Positions 5,403 through 7,007 of a DNA stretch of 7,007 bases are shown here, piece by piece. This DNA comes from Nitrososphaeria archaeon (GTDB lineage Archaea; Thermoproteota; Nitrososphaeria; JACIWG01). Location: contig JARVJS010000163.1 in NCBI GenBank assembly GCA_029776125.1, forward strand, positions 1 to 7,007. Direction: 5' to 3'. The notes under the pieces were generated by a model. That model searched no databases, had not been told where the DNA came from, and saw only the letters and a list, made by a program, of their open reading frames with translations. Made by a program: the position numbers and the translations under genes. Each line of letters starts with the position of its first letter. The first letter of the stretch is position 1.

Positions 5403-6830
5403 ATTTTCCCGCAAGAGTCTGTCTACTTCTCTTCCTTTCGAATCGTACAAGTGAATGGATAGTGGCATTCTCCCCCATGCATGTGTTGCACAGCTTAGGC
5501 ATGGGTCAAAAGCCCTTATTACAGCCTCAACCCTGTTAAGCATTTCTTCATCCAATTTTTTCCCATTAACATATTTTTTCGCTACCTGTGTTACTGCCAT
5601 GTTATACGCTAGGTTGTTGTTTTCTGTAGCTATTATTAGGTTAGTCCATGTGATTTTACCGTTTCTGTCAACCTTATAATGGTGAATTAGTGTTCCCCTT
5701 GGTGCTTCAGCAACACCTACACCCTCTTCTCTTGAAGCATAAGATTTTGCTTGAACATTATCGTCTAAAATTTTGGGGTCTTCAAGCATTTCTCTAACTC
5801 TCTCTATACTATATAATATTTCTATTAGTCTAGCATAATGGTATAGGAATGTGCTTTCAACAACACCATTCCTACCAAACTTTCTATATTCTTTTAACTC
5901 ATTGTCTGCTAGGGGTGTTCCACATTTTTTTACAATATTTAATCTTGCCAGTGGGCCTACGCGGTATACTCCTGCTGGGTATCCCTTTGGCTTATAGTAT
6001 GGGAACTTCATGTATGTCCATGGTTCAACTGCTTCACCAATATATTCAAAATACTTTGTTGGGTCAAGGTTGTCTGCAACAGTTTCACCATTCGATCCAA
6101 CGATCCTTATCTTTCCATCATAGTGTTCCAGAAGTCCTTCTTTTGATACTAGGCCAAGATAGTATGTTGGAAAGTTTCCAAAACTTTCTATTTCTTCTTT
6201 AAATCTTCCAATTTTTTCCTTAAACTCTTCTAATGTTAACTGGATCATGTTCAATGCTTCAGGCGCTTCTTCCAGAATCCTTTCACGTTTTTCTTTTGAA
6301 AGTGGTGTCTTGACTCCCCCAGCTAATATCCATTCTCCTGAATGTATTCTTTTGCCACTTAATCTTTCTATAATCTGTTGTCCAAACTTTCTTAGAAGTA
6401 TACCTCTTCTAGCGATATCAGGATATTTTTCTATAAGCTCAAATATGTTTCTTTCCCTCGGATTATAGCCCATTCCGAGCAATAGGTCTGGTGAAGATAG
6501 ATGGAAAAAGCTTAGTGCATGAGACTGTATTATTTGTCCAAAATGCATAAGCCTTCTTAACCTTTCAGCAGCTTCTGGAATTGTCACCGAAGCTATCTGA
6601 TCGCATGCCTTTGCTGAAGCAAGTAGGTGGCTTACTGGACATATTCCACACACTCTTGATGTGATAGATGGCATTTCATAAAATGGTCTTCCTTCACAGA
6701 ACTTTTCAAAACCTCTAAAGTCTGTTACTTGGAAACGCGCCTCCTTAACTTCATCGTTTTCGTCTAAGAATATTGTGACCTTCGCGTGTCCTTCAATTCT
6801 TGTCACAGGATTTATTACAATTTCCTTCAT
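5394..6830 (-). CDS. hoxH-like: Group 3 NiFe hydrogenase large subunit (HoxH/MvhA-like)
   Basis: Catalytic subunit of a cytoplasmic NiFe hydrogenase that oxidises or evolves H2. The 478-residue product begins MKEIVINPVTRIEGH, with the conserved RIEGH at 11-15. The first metal-binding motif is RVCGICPVSH (Cys61, Cys64, His68) and the second is DPCLSCATH (Cys444, Cys447, His450), so all four NiFe-binding cysteines are present. A 28-residue tail after His450 should be removed by a maturation endopeptidase, not seen here. Stretches such as RGFEKF, EGRPFYEMPSITSRVCGICP, QSHALSFFHLSSPDLLLG, RVGPLARLN and APRGTLIHHY look closer to HoxH (group 3d) than to MvhA (3c), but the physiological electron partner cannot be read here. 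A GTG at 6839 lies inside the ribosome-binding site; the ATG at 6830 is preferred. It abuts the small-subunit gene upstream. Confidence 0.93.
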   Translation of the reverse strand: MKEIVINPVTRIEGHAKVTIFLDENDEVKEARFQVTDFRGFEKFCEGRPFYEMPSITSRVCGICPVSHLLASAKACDQIASVTIPEAAERLRRLMHFGQIIQSHALSFFHLSSPDLLLGMGYNPRERNIFELIEKYPDIARRGILLRKFGQQIIERLSGKRIHSGEWILAGGVKTPLSKEKRERILEEAPEALNMIQLTLEEFKEKIGRFKEEIESFGNFPTYYLGLVSKEGLLEHYDGKIRIVGSNGETVADNLDPTKYFEYIGEAVEPWTYMKFPYYKPKGYPAGVYRVGPLARLNIVKKCGTPLADNELKEYRKFGRNGVVESTFLYHYARLIEILYSIERVREMLEDPKILDDNVQAKSYASREEGVGVAEAPRGTLIHHYKVDRNGKITWTNLIIATENNNLAYNMAVTQVAKKYVNGKKLDEEMLNRVEAVIRAFDPCLSCATHAWGRMPLSIHLYDSKGREVDRLLRENLS

Positions 6831-6835
6831 AAAAC

Positions 6836-6841
6836 TCACCT
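6836..6841 (-). promoter_or_regulatory. Shine-Dalgarno of the hydrogenase large subunit
   Basis: AGGTGA on the minus strand overlaps the small-subunit stop codon (TAG) and sits five bases before the ATG at 6830. It decides that ATG over the in-frame GTG at 6837-6839, which lies inside the site itself. It points to coupled translation of the two subunits. Confidence 0.8.
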
Positions 6842-7007
6842 AACCATATTTGAATTTTCCCTCTATCGAGGGTGTCCTCCCATCTAAAAGTTCTGTTATA
6901 ACATAGTTGATTAGTTCCGCTGATGGGGGGCATCCGGGTATGTAAAAGTCCGAGGTGAGGAAACCGCCGAAGGAGCGACCGGAACTTACCGACGCATTTC
7001 GCCCCTG
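6840..7007 (-). CDS. hoxY-like: NiFe hydrogenase small subunit, C-terminal fragment (HoxY-like)
   Basis: Only the last 55 codons lie in the window; the gene continues past the right edge. The readable end contains FYIPGCPPSAEL (residues 21-32 of the fragment), where PGCPP carries a cysteine ligand of the proximal [4Fe-4S] cluster. It then runs through INYVITELLDGRTP and a short tail to TAG at 6840-6842. This matches the C-terminus of small electron-transferring subunits of group 3 hydrogenases and fits the large subunit directly downstream, whose SD overlaps this stop. The first ~20 codons of the fragment use GC-rich codons (CGC, CTC, TCC, GGC), unlike the remainder and the neighbouring genes, and their sequence is not clearly family-like. 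That stretch may be poor sequence or a chimeric contig end. Confidence 0.8.
   Translation of the reverse strand, partial: QGRNASVSSGRSFGGFLTSDFYIPGCPPSAELINYVITELLDGRTPSIEGKFKYG

Noticed and set aside
5849..6202. 117-codon plus-strand frame inside the hydrogenase region
   Set aside because: It lies fully antisense to the conserved large-subunit gene and has no recognisable motif; other antisense frames here and under the 7TM gene were dismissed for the same reason.
6940..7007. Possible structured RNA (SRP or RNase P-like) in the GC-rich right end
   Set aside because: The GAGGAAA and CCGAAGGAGC pieces only loosely recall such RNAs, no supporting helices were found, and a hydrogenase frame stays open through it.
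1..7007. CRISPR array, insertion sequence or integration site
   Set aside because: No regularly spaced repeats, transposase motifs or terminal inverted repeats were seen. The tRNA could in principle be an attachment site, but its 3' end is outside the window and no integrase is present.

Overview
The window is a compact, AT-rich stretch that looks archaeal, probably from a thermophile and probably from an uncultivated lineage. The signs are: a tRNA-Tyr starting with C1 and carrying a canonical 37/38 intron with a bulge-helix-bulge splice site; an archaeal-type dUTPase with no Shine-Dalgarno and a TATA-like box about 28 nt before its ATG (leaderless layout); a KaiC-like single-domain ATPase; a DUF835-type protein; and arginine codons that are mostly AGA/AGG. 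The sequence alone does not let me name the phylum.

Layout, left to right. (1) 1-109, minus strand: intron-containing tRNA-Tyr(GTA), cut by the left edge. (2) 110-204: AT-rich divergent promoter region. (3) 205-672, plus: dUTPase. (4) 673-776: T-rich spacer with a likely oligo-T terminator and a promoter. (5) 777-5402, plus: four tightly packed genes with overlaps of 4, 1 and 8 nt. They are an AsnC-type HTH regulator with a V4R-like sensor domain, a KaiC-like RecA-fold ATPase, a GH3-family acyl-adenylate-forming enzyme (split by one extra A in a nine-A run), and a seven-TM membrane protein with a DUF835-like C-terminus. (6) 5394-7007, minus: the large subunit of a group 3 (HoxH/MvhA-like) NiFe hydrogenase, and upstream of it the C-terminal end of the matching small subunit, cut by the right edge. 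The hydrogenase operon converges on the signalling operon with a 9-nt tail-to-tail overlap.

The part most likely to be undescribed is the four-gene operon. It combines a membrane sensor (7TM-DUF835), a nucleotide-driven switch (KaiC-like), a probable small-molecule ligand-binding transcription factor (HTH-V4R) and an enzyme of a family that conjugates carboxylic acids to amino acids (GH3). My inference is a sense-and-respond module in which the GH3 enzyme makes or removes an acyl-amide-type ligand and the V4R regulator reads it. No experiment is implied; the domain calls are by eye. The downstream hydrogenase may be a neighbour only.

Cautions: the GH3 frameshift may be a homopolymer sequencing error, and the last ~60 bases on the right are clearly richer in GC than the rest, so that end may be unreliable.
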